Source: Acidiflorens sp963847715 (GTDB lineage Bacteria; Acidobacteriota; Terriglobia; Terriglobales; Acidobacteriaceae). Taken from it: 64,000 nucleotides of DNA. Shown here piece after piece: positions 55,304-63,239 of this stretch. The stretch lies in contig CAWKAZ010000013.1 in the NCBI GenBank assembly GCA_963847715.1, positions 1 through 64,000 of the forward strand, in the 5' to 3' direction. Under the pieces are notes generated by a model. It did no database searches. It saw only the letters and a list, made by a program, of their open reading frames with translations, and was not told the origin of the DNA. How positions within the stretch are numbered: the first letter of the stretch is position 1; each line of letters begins with the position of its first letter. Made by a program: the position numbers and the translations under genes.

Positions 55304-56350
55304 CTACTGCCGTTCTCGCTCCCTCTCTTCGCGCTCTTCGCCTTCCCAGCGCCCGCTCCAGCCGCCTTGGCCCCACTCGCCGCGACCCCATCCTCGGAAC
55401 ATCGTTCCGTCAATGACGCTGCCGTCACGATACTCGAACATTCGCTCGTGCCCAGCCGGACCGCGGGCATAAATCCGCAGCGATTTCGCGTGACCCTCGT
55501 CCGGATCCACTCCGAACGTCCGGTAATCCAGCCGCACCTGCACGTCCGCCCGGGCCAGTTCCTTAAGGCGGTTTGTGACATCCACATGCCGCCGTTCACT
55601 TCCATATTGTGCAGTTAGAATCAGAAACTGCCCCGCATCACCGCGACCGCCTGCGACCGGACCTCCACCATTCCAGTTGCCGCTCCAGCCGCCTTGACCC
55701 CATTCGCCACCACCCCAGCCGCGGAAAATAGCGCCGTCGATCAGGCTGTTGTCCTGATACTCGAACATCTGTTCATTTCCGTTCGGACCGCGCGCGAAAA
55801 TGCGCAGCACCTTTGCCTGGCCTTCCGCCGGATCAACTCCAAACGTCCTGTAGTCCAAGCGAACGACCCGGTCCTGTCGCGCGATCTGCTTAAGTTGACC
55901 GGTGACATCGACGTGACGGTATTCATTCCCGTATTGCGCGGTCAGAATCAGGTACTGCCCCGCCTCGTTGTTATTTCTCCCCTGCCAGCCGCCATTCCAG
56001 TGTTCATCGCCCCAGTCGGCACGTCCCCACGCGCGGAACTGGCCACCGTCAAACACGCTGCCATCCGCAAAATCGAAAACCCGTTCCTGCCCGTTCGGCC
56101 CACGTGCAAATACGCGTAGCATCTTCGACTGTCCTTCCGCCGGATCTACCGCCATTGAGTCGTGGCTGACCCGAAACGTGATGCCACGTCGCGCTAGGTC
56201 CTTCAAGCGATTGGTGACGTCCACATGGTTCCGTTCGTTGCCATATTGTGCGTTGAGTATCAGGAATTGCCCAGCATCCTGCGCGACTGCTATTCCCGTC
56301 AGCAGCAGCGACAGCGCCATCATGAAAATCGCAAAACGTGTTTTAAACAT
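55304..56350 (-). CDS. Secreted protein of three DUF3395-like repeats
   Basis: After a signal peptide (IFMMALSLLLTGIAVAQ) the 348-residue protein is three near-identical ~100-residue units starting at about residues 25, 131 and 240: each opens AGQ(F/Y)LIL-AQYGNE and VDVTNRLK, continues YRTFGVDPAEG-AK-LRI, then FARGPNG and ends in a Gly/Trp-rich linker (GWGGGEWGQGGWSGNW). The unit resembles DUF3395. The C-terminus is a run of Glu/Arg. It is probably a periplasmic or outer-membrane structural protein; no enzyme motif is seen. The repeats look like recent tandem duplication. Confidence 0.8.
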   Translation of the reverse strand: MFKTRFAIFMMALSLLLTGIAVAQDAGQFLILNAQYGNERNHVDVTNRLKDLARRGITFRVSHDSMAVDPAEGQSKMLRVFARGPNGQERVFDFADGSVFDGGQFRAWGRADWGDEHWNGGWQGRNNNEAGQYLILTAQYGNEYRHVDVTGQLKQIARQDRVVRLDYRTFGVDPAEGQAKVLRIFARGPNGNEQMFEYQDNSLIDGAIFRGWGGGEWGQGGWSGNWNGGGPVAGGRGDAGQFLILTAQYGSERRHVDVTNRLKELARADVQVRLDYRTFGVDPDEGHAKSLRIYARGPAGHERMFEYRDGSVIDGTMFRGWGRGEWGQGGWSGRWEGEEREERERERQ

Positions 56351-56426
56351 GTAGAGTCTCTCCTATTAAGGTGAAGTCTATTTTGTCGGGTGAACGGCAC
56401 CCGTATCTTATAAGAAACTGCGACCC

Positions 56427-57095
56427 ATGGACACAGCCCACATCGCCGATCTGCTGGAGCCTTTCATCGAGCAGCCGCTGCCTCCGTCAGCACTCGAACA
56501 TATATCGACGTACATCAATCTATTAATTCGTTGGAACGCCCGCATCAATCTGACCGCCATTCGCAACGAAGAAGAGATCGTCACCCGCCACTTCGGCGAA
56601 TCCTTATTTTTGGCCCGCCACCTGTTTCCATCGGGGGAAGAGGTCACTGGCCACCGGCTACCGCCCATTGCCCGCCTGACTCACGTCCTCGACATCGGCT
56701 CGGGCGCCGGCTTCCCCGCGCTGCCCGTGAAACTATGGGCTCCGCAAATCCAGTTGACGCTGGTCGAGTCGAACCACAAAAAGGCGGCGTTCCTTCGCGA
56801 AGTCGCGCGCTCACTTACATTGACGGACGTCAATGTATTTGCCGACCGCGCCGAAGTCCTCGCCGCCGATCCAGATTTCTCGCGTGCCGAGATAGTAACC
56901 CTCCGCGCCGTGGAAAGTTTTGCGACCATCCTCCCTCAAGCCGTGGCATTACTGCGCCCAAGGGGAACCCTAGCGCTGCTGATTGGATCCGGCCAGCTTC
57001 CGCAACTACACAATCTGCACAACATGGAGTGGAACCCATCGATCTCCATCCCCGAGTCCACCAAGAGGGTATTATCAATAGGGATACACCGTTGA
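56427..57095 (+). CDS. rsmG: 16S rRNA (guanine527-N7)-methyltransferase RsmG
   Basis: RsmG (GidB) methylates G527 of 16S rRNA. The 222-residue enzyme has YINLLIRWNARINLTAI, the SAM motif VLDIGSGAGFPALPVKLWAP and LVESNHKKAAFLREV, and AEIVTLRAVESFATIL, all typical. It is followed by parS sites, parA and parB, the order usual near bacterial origins. Confidence 0.95.
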   Translation: MDTAHIADLLEPFIEQPLPPSALEHISTYINLLIRWNARINLTAIRNEEEIVTRHFGESLFLARHLFPSGEEVTGHRLPPIARLTHVLDIGSGAGFPALPVKLWAPQIQLTLVESNHKKAAFLREVARSLTLTDVNVFADRAEVLAADPDFSRAEIVTLRAVESFATILPQAVALLRPRGTLALLIGSGQLPQLHNLHNMEWNPSISIPESTKRVLSIGIHR

Positions 57096-57230
57096 AAGTG
57101 GAGTGAGCACACCGTTTATGTGCGCAATAGCCGTGCAACCTTGCGGGAGTAGCTTGTTTCCTGCCATGAAGTGGGATTAATTAGCGGTTGTCTTTACCGA
57201 TTGGAAGATCAGCGGATTGTTTGACGTCAA

Positions 57231-57246
57231 TGTTTCACGTGAAACA
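57231..57246. promoter_or_regulatory. parS: parS site 1
   Basis: TGTTTCACGTGAAACA is the perfect palindromic consensus recognised by ParB. It is one of three evenly spaced copies (starts at 57,231, 57,294 and 57,351) upstream of parA. Confidence 0.97.
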
Positions 57247-57293
57247 CTTCATCGGGAAAGATATCAACGCGCCAAGATTTCAGCCACTGGATA

Positions 57294-57309
57294 TGTTTCA
57301 CGTGAAACA
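57294..57309. promoter_or_regulatory. parS: parS site 2
   Basis: A second perfect TGTTTCACGTGAAACA, 63 bases after the first. ParB loaded here would spread along the DNA and link it to ParA for segregation. Confidence 0.97.
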
Positions 57310-57350
57310 TTTGCTCCGTCTCAAGGAGCGCCTTTTGCCTAGCGCCCGAG

Positions 57351-57366
57351 TGTTTCACATGAAACA
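57351..57366. promoter_or_regulatory. parS: parS site 3 (one mismatch)
   Basis: TGTTTCACATGAAACA differs from the consensus at one position, which breaks the central CG step. It is 57 bases after site 2 and 79 bases before the parA start, so it may also act on the parA promoter. Confidence 0.9.
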
Positions 57367-57444
57367 TATCCCTGATTTGCACAGAATCTTGCATTGCTTT
57401 CACAGAGCCCTTCAGAATATTCTGCGCCCAGCACACCAAACATC

Positions 57445-58239
57445 ATGGGACGTATCATCGCTGTCGCCAACCAGAAGGGTGGAGTCGGCAAGACTACCAC
57501 CGCCATCAACCTCGCTGCCTCGCTCGCCGCTGCCGAAGTTAACACCCTGCTGGTCGACTGCGATCCTCAGTCGAACTCGACCAGCGGTCTGGGGCTGGTC
57601 AAGAGTCCCGACCGGATCAGCATCTACGACGTGATCATGGGAGTGGCTTCGGCCGAGGAAGCTCTCCAGCTCACCGAGCTCGAGCAGCTCTGGCTAATCC
57701 CCTCGCACAAGAACCTCATCGGAGCCAATATCGAGTTGGTCAGCGGCGAGCGGCGCGAGTACCGGCTGCGCGACGCCCTCGCGACCCTTCTCGACCGTTT
57801 CCAGTTCATTGTTCTTGACTGTCCTCCAGCTCTCGACCTTCTGACCTTAAACGCGCTTGTCGCCGCCGATGGCGTCCTCATTCCCATGCAGGCCGAATAC
57901 TTCGCCCTCGAAGGAGTTTCCGAACTGCTCGACACGATCGAGAGGATCCGGGCGGAACTGAATCCGGCACTCGTGGTCGAGGGCGTGGTGCTCACCATGT
58001 TCGACGAACGCACAAACCTGGCACAACAGGTGGCCGAAGAGTTAAAGAAGTATTTTGGGGACAAGCTATGCACGACGACGATCCCGCGAAATATTCGGCT
58101 GGCCGAGGCCCCTAGTCATGGACTGCCAGCGCTTGTGTATGACGTGCGGTCACGCGGGGCCGAGAGCTATATCAAGTTGGCAAAAGAGATTCTGGACCGA
58201 CAGGCGAGCGCCGCCAGTGGGCCAAGTGAAGCGGCTTAA
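57445..58239 (+). CDS. parA: Chromosome partitioning ATPase ParA/Soj
   Basis: ParA is a DNA-binding Walker ATPase that moves ParB-parS complexes. The ATG at 57445 gives GRIIAVANQKGGVGKTTTAI (deviant Walker A) at the N-terminus; other motifs are LLVDCDPQSNSTSGL, FIVLDCPPALDLLTLNAL (Walker B) and TTTIPRNIRLAEAPSHGLPA. At 264 residues it is the short chromosomal (Soj) type without an HTH. It lies in the order rsmG-parS-parA-parB. An earlier in-frame start at 57,394 would overlap the parS-parA spacer and is not preferred. Confidence 0.97.
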   Translation: MGRIIAVANQKGGVGKTTTAINLAASLAAAEVNTLLVDCDPQSNSTSGLGLVKSPDRISIYDVIMGVASAEEALQLTELEQLWLIPSHKNLIGANIELVSGERREYRLRDALATLLDRFQFIVLDCPPALDLLTLNALVAADGVLIPMQAEYFALEGVSELLDTIERIRAELNPALVVEGVVLTMFDERTNLAQQVAEELKKYFGDKLCTTTIPRNIRLAEAPSHGLPALVYDVRSRGAESYIKLAKEILDRQASAASGPSEAA

Positions 58240-58258
58240 ATCGATGGACATGAATATT

Positions 58259-58274
58259 TATATTGATCAATATA
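58259..58274. promoter_or_regulatory. AT-rich palindrome between parA and parB
   Basis: TATATTGATCAATATA is a perfect 16-base palindrome in a conspicuously AT-rich 60-nt gap within GC-rich DNA. It may be a protein-binding site or part of a parB promoter; this is inference. Confidence 0.4.
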
Positions 58275-58299
58275 ACTCTTTGAAACATGGGGCGGCTCG

Positions 58300-59403
58300 A
58301 TGACGACATCAAACACGGCGACAGTCGATAAAACGGCAAAAACAGCGCCGGAGAAGCTCAGCGAGAAAATATTGGAGAAGCGCCGCGCCCTGGGGCGGGG
58401 TCTGGAGTCTCTACTGCCGGGACCGCGGGTTGTGGCGCCTGCTCCTGCGGCTAGCTCTCAGCTCTCAGCTGTCGGCTCGCAGGACAGCCCGCCATCCATT
58501 GCAGGTGGGCGTCCAACGCCAACAGCCATCGCCGCTCCCGGAACTGCGGACGGCCTACACACTGCGCCGATTCCCGATGGCGAACATGCCTTCCAGCTTG
58601 CCTTAGAGCGGATCGAACAAAACCCGCATCAGACGCGGCTGGAGTTTGATCCGAAAACAATGTCTGACCTGGCCGCATCGATCCAAGCGCAGGGAGTGCT
58701 GCAGCCTATCGTTGTGCGGCCTGCGCCACAGCGCGAAGGAAGCGAAGAGCGTTTCGTCCTGATTCTAGGCGAGCGACGTCTTCGCGCTTCGAAACTGGCG
58801 GGGAAGACGACGATCCCGGCCATCGTAAAGCGCGTCTCCGAGCAGCAAGCGGCGGAGATGACGCTGGTCGAGAACCTGCAGCGGCAGGATCTCGACTGCT
58901 TGGAACAAGCCGAGGCGTTTCGTCACCTGAGCACCGAGTTCAAGCTGACGCAGGAGCAGATCGGAAAACGCGTAGGCGTGTCACGCGAGCAGGTATCCAA
59001 TTACCTGCGCCTACTGTCGCTGCCGCCGACGGTGCTGGAGTCGCTGCATAAGAAAGAGTTGACCTACAGCCACGCGCGCCTGCTGCTCTCGCTGCAGGAC
59101 AACACGCAGATCGCGAAAGTAGCGCAAACAGTAGTCGCTAAAAAGATGTCGGTGGCGTTACTGCAAGACCTGATCCTGAATATCGACCTCCCCAAAGAGA
59201 GTTCAGACACTCCACAACCAGGCACAGCGCGCTGGGTAGATCCAAACGTGCGCGCAGCCCAGCGTTCGCTGGAAGCCGTGCTAGGCATGCGAGTGCGCAT
59301 CCGCGACCGCAAAGGCAAAGGAAAGATCACCATCGAGTACGGGACCCTCGAAGACTTTGATCGCGTGGTGGGGATGTTGCAAGGAGCTAAGGTCAGAGCT
59401 TAG
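58300..59403 (+). CDS. parB: Chromosome partitioning protein ParB
   Basis: ParB binds parS, uses CTP to slide on DNA, and directs ParA. The 367-residue protein has the CTPase region ERIEQNPHQTRLEFDPKTMS, LVENLQRQDLDCLEQAEAFR and GERRLRASKLAG (GERRxRA), then a helix-turn-helix KRVGVSREQVSNYLRLL. The C-terminal dimer domain ends VVGMLQGAKVRA. Two repeats shape it: residues ~52-62 (SSQLSAVGSQ) come from a CAGTTCTCAG element, and the stop codon lies in a GAGGTCAGA copy. Confidence 0.96.
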   Translation: MTTSNTATVDKTAKTAPEKLSEKILEKRRALGRGLESLLPGPRVVAPAPAASSQLSAVGSQDSPPSIAGGRPTPTAIAAPGTADGLHTAPIPDGEHAFQLALERIEQNPHQTRLEFDPKTMSDLAASIQAQGVLQPIVVRPAPQREGSEERFVLILGERRLRASKLAGKTTIPAIVKRVSEQQAAEMTLVENLQRQDLDCLEQAEAFRHLSTEFKLTQEQIGKRVGVSREQVSNYLRLLSLPPTVLESLHKKELTYSHARLLLSLQDNTQIAKVAQTVVAKKMSVALLQDLILNIDLPKESSDTPQPGTARWVDPNVRAAQRSLEAVLGMRVRIRDRKGKGKITIEYGTLEDFDRVVGMLQGAKVRA

Positions 59404-59425
59404 AGGTCAGATTGCAGGGGTGAAA
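59389..59425. repeat. GAGGTCAGA repeat overlapping the parB stop
   Basis: AAGGTCAGAGCTTAGAGGTC with AGATTGCAGGGGTGAAAA begins inside the last five codons of parB; the repeat supplies the stop (GCT TAG). Confidence 0.75.
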
Positions 59426-59526
59426 ACCTTGCTGGACGTTCCCTCGATCGCTCCTTAAGATCAAGCCTTATTCATTTTCCAGTCTATTTTCGGATTGGCG
59501 GATGGTCTCTACATCCGCACGTTGTG

Positions 59527-60228
59527 ATGGAATTCCTCGCCTACGCAATTGGGTTTCAAGTCTATCTGGCACTCAAACGAAAATTCAGAGATGTGATTGC
59601 TCCGGCGGAACGGTGGCAGGTGATTGCAGCGGCTGCGTTTGGTGCGGCTTTGGGAAGCCGGTTGCTTGGCTGGATGGAGGATCCGATGCTGGCTTGGCAT
59701 GCCGGATTGGTTGGAGGGAAGACGATTGTCGGTGGACTGGCAGGCGGGTGGATCGCGGTCGAAGCCGTGAAGGCGAAAATGGGGGTCCGGGTTCGAACCG
59801 GGGATCTGCTGAGCATTCCTCTGGCGGTGGGGATTGCGATTGGGCGGGTAGGATGCTTTCTGACTGGCCTCCCAGATGACACCTACGGGACGGCTACTTT
59901 GCTGCCTTGGGGAGTTGATTTTGGGGATGGGATACGCCGGCATCCAACTCAGTTGTATGAGATCGTGTTTCTGGTCTTTCTAGCCACCGTCTTGTTCCAG
60001 GCTCTGAAGATGGTTGCAGCCGGTATTTTGGAAACGGGAGATGTATTTCGATTGTTCATAGTCGGATACGGATCGTGGCGCGTGTTGATTGATTTTGTGA
60101 AACCGGAGCCTCGGTTGCTGGGCATGTCGGTGATTCAGTGGACCTGTCTCGCAGGGCTGGCTTACTGCGGAAAAGATGCTGCTCGTATCGTAACGGCGTA
60201 TTCTGCTGCAGCGGCAAGAACGGGGTAA
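59527..60228 (+). CDS. Lgt-like membrane transferase
   Basis: The 233-residue polytopic protein resembles prolipoprotein diacylglyceryl transferase (Lgt), with the signature region GIAIGRVGCFLTGLPDDTYG and GIRRHPTQLYEIVFLVFLA. It is shorter than Lgt (260-290) and the signature is altered: the GRxGN-type Asn is Cys here. I therefore doubt that it modifies lipoproteins. It lies four bases before the radical SAM gene, so the two are one operon. A related lipid (a phosphatidylglycerol or diether) as substrate is a reasonable inference. The GTG three bases upstream is an alternative start. Confidence 0.8.
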   Translation: MEFLAYAIGFQVYLALKRKFRDVIAPAERWQVIAAAAFGAALGSRLLGWMEDPMLAWHAGLVGGKTIVGGLAGGWIAVEAVKAKMGVRVRTGDLLSIPLAVGIAIGRVGCFLTGLPDDTYGTATLLPWGVDFGDGIRRHPTQLYEIVFLVFLATVLFQALKMVAAGILETGDVFRLFIVGYGSWRVLIDFVKPEPRLLGMSVIQWTCLAGLAYCGKDAARIVTAYSAAAARTG

Positions 60229-60231
60229 TAA

Positions 60232-61651
60232 ATGGCGGGAGTTCGGCCTTATCTTTATTACGATGTGGCGCTTTCGATTTGCTCTACCTGTTTCGCTAAG
60301 GTTGAGGGGAAGATTGTTTTTGAGGCGGGGAACGTTTACCTGCAGAAGCGCTGCCCGACGCATGGGCACGAACGCGTTCTGATCGCGGATGACGTCGAGT
60401 ACTACCGGCGGTGCCGGGAAGTTTTTCTCAAGCCTCCGGAAATGCCAGCGCATTACAACACGCCGTTGAAGTGGGGATGTCCGTACGACTGCGGACTGTG
60501 CACCGACCATGAACAGCATTCCTGTTTGTCTCTGATTGAAATCAACGACCATTGCAATCTGACTTGTCCCGTGTGCTATGCGGAGAGTTCTCCCGTGCGC
60601 GGGCATCGCTCATTGCAACTGGTCAAAAAAATGATCGATGCGGTAGTGCGGAACGAGCAGCATCCCGATGTAGTGCAGATTTCCGGGGGCGAGCCAACGC
60701 TACATCCGGAGTTCTTCGAGATTCTGGAGTATGCGAAGAGGCAACCGATTCGCCACTTGATGGTGAACACCAACGGAATCCGGATCGCGCAGGAGGAACC
60801 GTTTGCCGCGCGGCTGGCAGAGGTTGTGCCAGACATCGAGATCTATCTGCAATTCGATTCCTTCGAGCGCGGTCCGCTGATGGAGTTGCGCGGAGCGGAT
60901 TTACGGCGGACGCGCGAACAGGCTCTGGAACGACTGAACCACCTGGGCATTTCCACGACGCTGGTGGTCACGGTGAAGCGCGGATGCAACGACGGCGAAC
61001 TGGGGAGGATCATTGATTTTGCATTGCAACAAAAGTGCGTGCGGGGCGTGACGTTTCAGCCGGTGCAGGTGGCGGGGCGGGTGGAGAATTTTAATCCCGC
61101 ACGCGACCGGCTGACGCTAACGGAAGTGCGGCGGAGAATTCTGGAGCAGACGTCGGTGTTTCGTCCGGAAGATTTGATTCCGGTGCCCTGCCATCCGGAT
61201 TGCCTGGCGATGGCGTACGCGCTGAAGCTGGGTGGGAAGGTGACGCCCCTGACTGGAGTGATCGATCCGAAGGTGCTGATTGAGGGCGGCCGCAACACAA
61301 TTGTGTATGAAGAGGACGATGCAGTGCGGAAGGGAATCTTCCGGCTCTTTTCGACGAATCATTCTCCGACAAGCGGGGCAACGAGTCTTGCGCGATCTGC
61401 TGTGTTGCCTGCCGCGGCTGGCGGCTCCGGAGTCGATTGGGTATCAGAATGTGTTTCGCGTGCTGATTGTGCAGTTCATGGACGCGCATTCGTTCGACGT
61501 GCGGTCGGTGAAGAAGAGTTGCATTCATATTGCGCATCCGGATGGTCGTCTGATTCCATTTGATACTTACAACCTCTTTTATCGAGATGCGCTAGAAAAA
61601 GAGAGGCTAGCGCCGCTGCGAGTAGCGGCTAAGGAGCACGCGCATGTTTGA
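60232..61651 (+). pseudogene. Radical SAM enzyme, tetraether lipid synthase (Tes)-like, one frameshift
   Basis: The restored product is about 472 residues. Cysteine sets follow the layout of tetraether lipid synthase (Tes/MJ0619): CSTCF...RCPTHG (mononuclear metal-type) near the N-terminus, WGCPYDCGLCTDHEQHSC (auxiliary cluster), the radical SAM CNLTCPVCYA (CxxxCxxC), QISGGEPTLHPE, VPCHPDC, DLLCCLP, and a C-terminal KKSCIHIAHPDGRLIPFDTY. Tes joins two lipid tails to make membrane-spanning lipids. One extra base at about 61,390 (in AGTCTTG) shifts the frame: the first phase runs into junk to 61,563, while the next phase continues TSL-RDLLCCLP to the TGA at 61,651. It overlaps the next gene's start by eight bases. 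Pseudogene or sequence error are both possible. Confidence 0.85.
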
Positions 61652-61961
61652 GGAAGAAGAGGAGCCTAGCGGCATCGGATACGCGATGCAGGTGCTAGCG
61701 GGGTTGCTCGCCGGATTGATTGGATCGCTTTTGGTCATGGCTATCGTATTTATGGTCCTGGTTGGCACGCTGAGCAGTATCGGTGGCCGGATGGGGCCGT
61801 GGGTTGCTGAAATTCTGGATATTTCGCTACTGGGGTTTGTGGGCTATTTGATATTTCAGGGAATGGACCGTTCGGCGTTCTCCAAAGGAGTGCTGACCGG
61901 GATGTCCATTGCATTTCTGCTGAATGCGGCTTGCGGGGTGGGAATGTTGATGTCCCGGTAG
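61644..61961 (+). CDS. Small membrane protein in the Tes-like operon
   Basis: The 105-residue protein has three membrane segments (VLAGLLAGLIGSLLVMAIVF, ILDISLLGFVGYLIFQGMD, GMSIAFLLNAACGVGMLM) after an acidic N-terminus (MFEEEEEPSG). It starts inside the radical SAM stop region, so it is co-translated. No family is recognised; it may help anchor the enzyme to membrane lipids. Confidence 0.7.
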   Translation: MFEEEEEPSGIGYAMQVLAGLLAGLIGSLLVMAIVFMVLVGTLSSIGGRMGPWVAEILDISLLGFVGYLIFQGMDRSAFSKGVLTGMSIAFLLNAACGVGMLMSR

Positions 61962-62048
61962 CAGAGCGACGACCTTAACAGTTGGGTGGGTGGAAGACTT
62001 GTTTATATGCATTGAAGTTTCGATAATCTGGCAGGTGTCGAGATGTCA

Positions 62049-62070
62049 GGACCTTAACAGTAATAAGTGG
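62049..62070. repeat. GTAAYAAGTGG repeat, copy 1
   Basis: GGACCTTAACAGTAATAAGT followed by GG is the most diverged of four copies. Here GGACCT pairs with AGGTCC just after it, giving a hairpin with the motif in the loop. Confidence 0.55.
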
Positions 62071-62178
62071 AGGTCCAAGTACCAAACTGGCCAGTTTTCC
62101 GGCCATGACAGTGGAATTACGGCAGAAGTAGTGTCGAATGTGGCGAATTTCGCTTCTTTTTCGAGAGCAGCAAGTTCA

Positions 62179-62202
62179 GGAATCTACAGAGTAACAAGTG
62201 GG
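62179..62202. repeat. GGAATCT-N6-GTAAYAAGTGGG repeat, copy 2
   Basis: GGAATCTACAGAGTAACAAG with TGGG, a 24-nt unit, just 25 nt from the 3' end of the convergent SRPBCC gene. Confidence 0.6.
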
Positions 62203-62227
62203 ACCAGCTCCGAGGAATTTTCGAACT

Positions 62228-62791
62228 TTACGGGTCCGCCTCTGCTTTTTCTTTCACGTGTTTAAGGAGTTCCTTCCGAATCAGTCCCGAGAAAGGCCCG
62301 ACCAAACTCCAATAGGCACCGAATTTCCATCGCGCGGCTCGTCCAAGGCACTGGATCCTGGTCTCGGTCGAAAGAATCGTGAGCTGCGAATTGCCCGATT
62401 CGGTCGTGAGCTTAAAGTTCCACGCGGCCTTCGTCCAACCCGTCCGGGAAAACTCCTGAAAGTTGGATGGCGTTAGCTCCATAAACCTTCCGCCATCGGG
62501 ACGCCAGAAGCGTCCCGCCACTCCAATCACAAGCTCCTCGTTCGGAACTTCCTCCAAAATCACAAAACCAGTGCCCTGGAACCGCTGGCGCAGGTCAGCC
62601 GGCGCGGCATTGCTGGGCATTCGTTTTCCGCTTCTAAGCGTCATCAAGACGCGTGTCAACCACAGCTCGCTGAAGTCCATATGCAGCAGGCATTCATACA
62701 CGCGCGCACGCGGAGCGTTGATGCGGATCTCGTAGCCAGCGCGAACGTCGAACGCCGGTAGGAGTTGGTCGATATGATCGGCGATGACCAC
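62228..62791 (-). CDS. SRPBCC-fold protein
   Basis: The 187-residue protein fits the START/SRPBCC (Bet v 1-like) superfamily: IRINAPRARVYECLLHMDFS at the first strand-helix, FVILEEVPNEELVIGVAG, TAAWNFKLTTESGNSQLTIL-like strands, and a long C-terminal helix with LIRKELLKHVKEK. These domains bind hydrophobic ligands. No partner is evident. The 3' end lies within the zone of the four 24-nt repeats. Confidence 0.75.
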   Translation of the reverse strand: MVIADHIDQLLPAFDVRAGYEIRINAPRARVYECLLHMDFSELWLTRVLMTLRSGKRMPSNAAPADLRQRFQGTGFVILEEVPNEELVIGVAGRFWRPDGGRFMELTPSNFQEFSRTGWTKAAWNFKLTTESGNSQLTILSTETRIQCLGRAARWKFGAYWSLVGPFSGLIRKELLKHVKEKAEADP

Positions 62792-62975
62792 CCTCGGATG
62801 TTATTTGTTCAACTGGTGCTGAACAAGTGTGGCGAGTCGAGGTTTCAAGTGTTTCAGCGTTTCAAGGTTTCAGAAACCGTTGCAGACGTGATCGCGGAAT
62901 TGGGCCGCATCTCGAGTGGTCCGCGAAGTGGGTGCGGCTACGTGGATGGTGGGAGAGCACTCAACGGTGACGAAG

Positions 62976-62999
62976 GGAATCTCTTAAGTAATAAGTGGG
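62976..62999. repeat. GGAATCT-N6-GTAAYAAGTGGG repeat, copy 3
   Basis: GGAATCTCTTAAGTAATAAG with TGGG. Identical to copies 2 and 4 at the flanking seven and the last eleven positions except for one pyrimidine. Confidence 0.6.
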
Positions 63000-63106
63000 C
63001 TCCATAACCGTTCCGCGGGGACCTGTTGGGTGTGTCTGGAGCAGCGGCCGGGTTTGCGATTGGAATTGTGGGAATTTCTTGGCGTTCATTTCGAAATTGG
63101 TGTTTG

Positions 63107-63130
63107 GGAATCTAAGGGGTAACAAGTGGG
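63107..63130. repeat. GGAATCT-N6-GTAAYAAGTGGG repeat, copy 4
   Basis: GGAATCTAAGGGGTAACAAG with TGGG. Same orientation as copies 1-3; spacings between successive starts are 130, 797 and 131 bases. Confidence 0.6.
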
Positions 63131-63239
63131 ATAGGTTTCGGAATTCCACTTTTCTTCGAAGCACACGGATCGTGCGGCTGCCCCTGGCCCTCTAACCTGA
63201 GTTCCGGCGAACTGGTAGGCAGAGACGGACCGTGGGATC

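Larger units (their letters stand above)
62792..63239. other. Gene-poor region with two 24-nt repeats
   Basis: No gene is supported in these 448 bases. They contain repeat copies 3 and 4. Composition is similar to the neighbouring intergenic DNA, and no RNA gene is recognised. Confidence 0.4.

Noticed and set aside
57096..57230. Replication origin with DnaA boxes between rsmG and parA
   Set aside because: No cluster of TTATCCACA-like boxes was found; only parS sites are present.
59527..60228. Calling the membrane gene lgt
   Set aside because: The family signature lacks a key Asn and the protein is short; its operon partner suggests a different lipid role.
62049..63130. The 24-nt repeats considered as a CRISPR array
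   Set aside because: Spacings (130, 797, 131) are irregular and too long, the repeat middle varies, and no cas genes are nearby.
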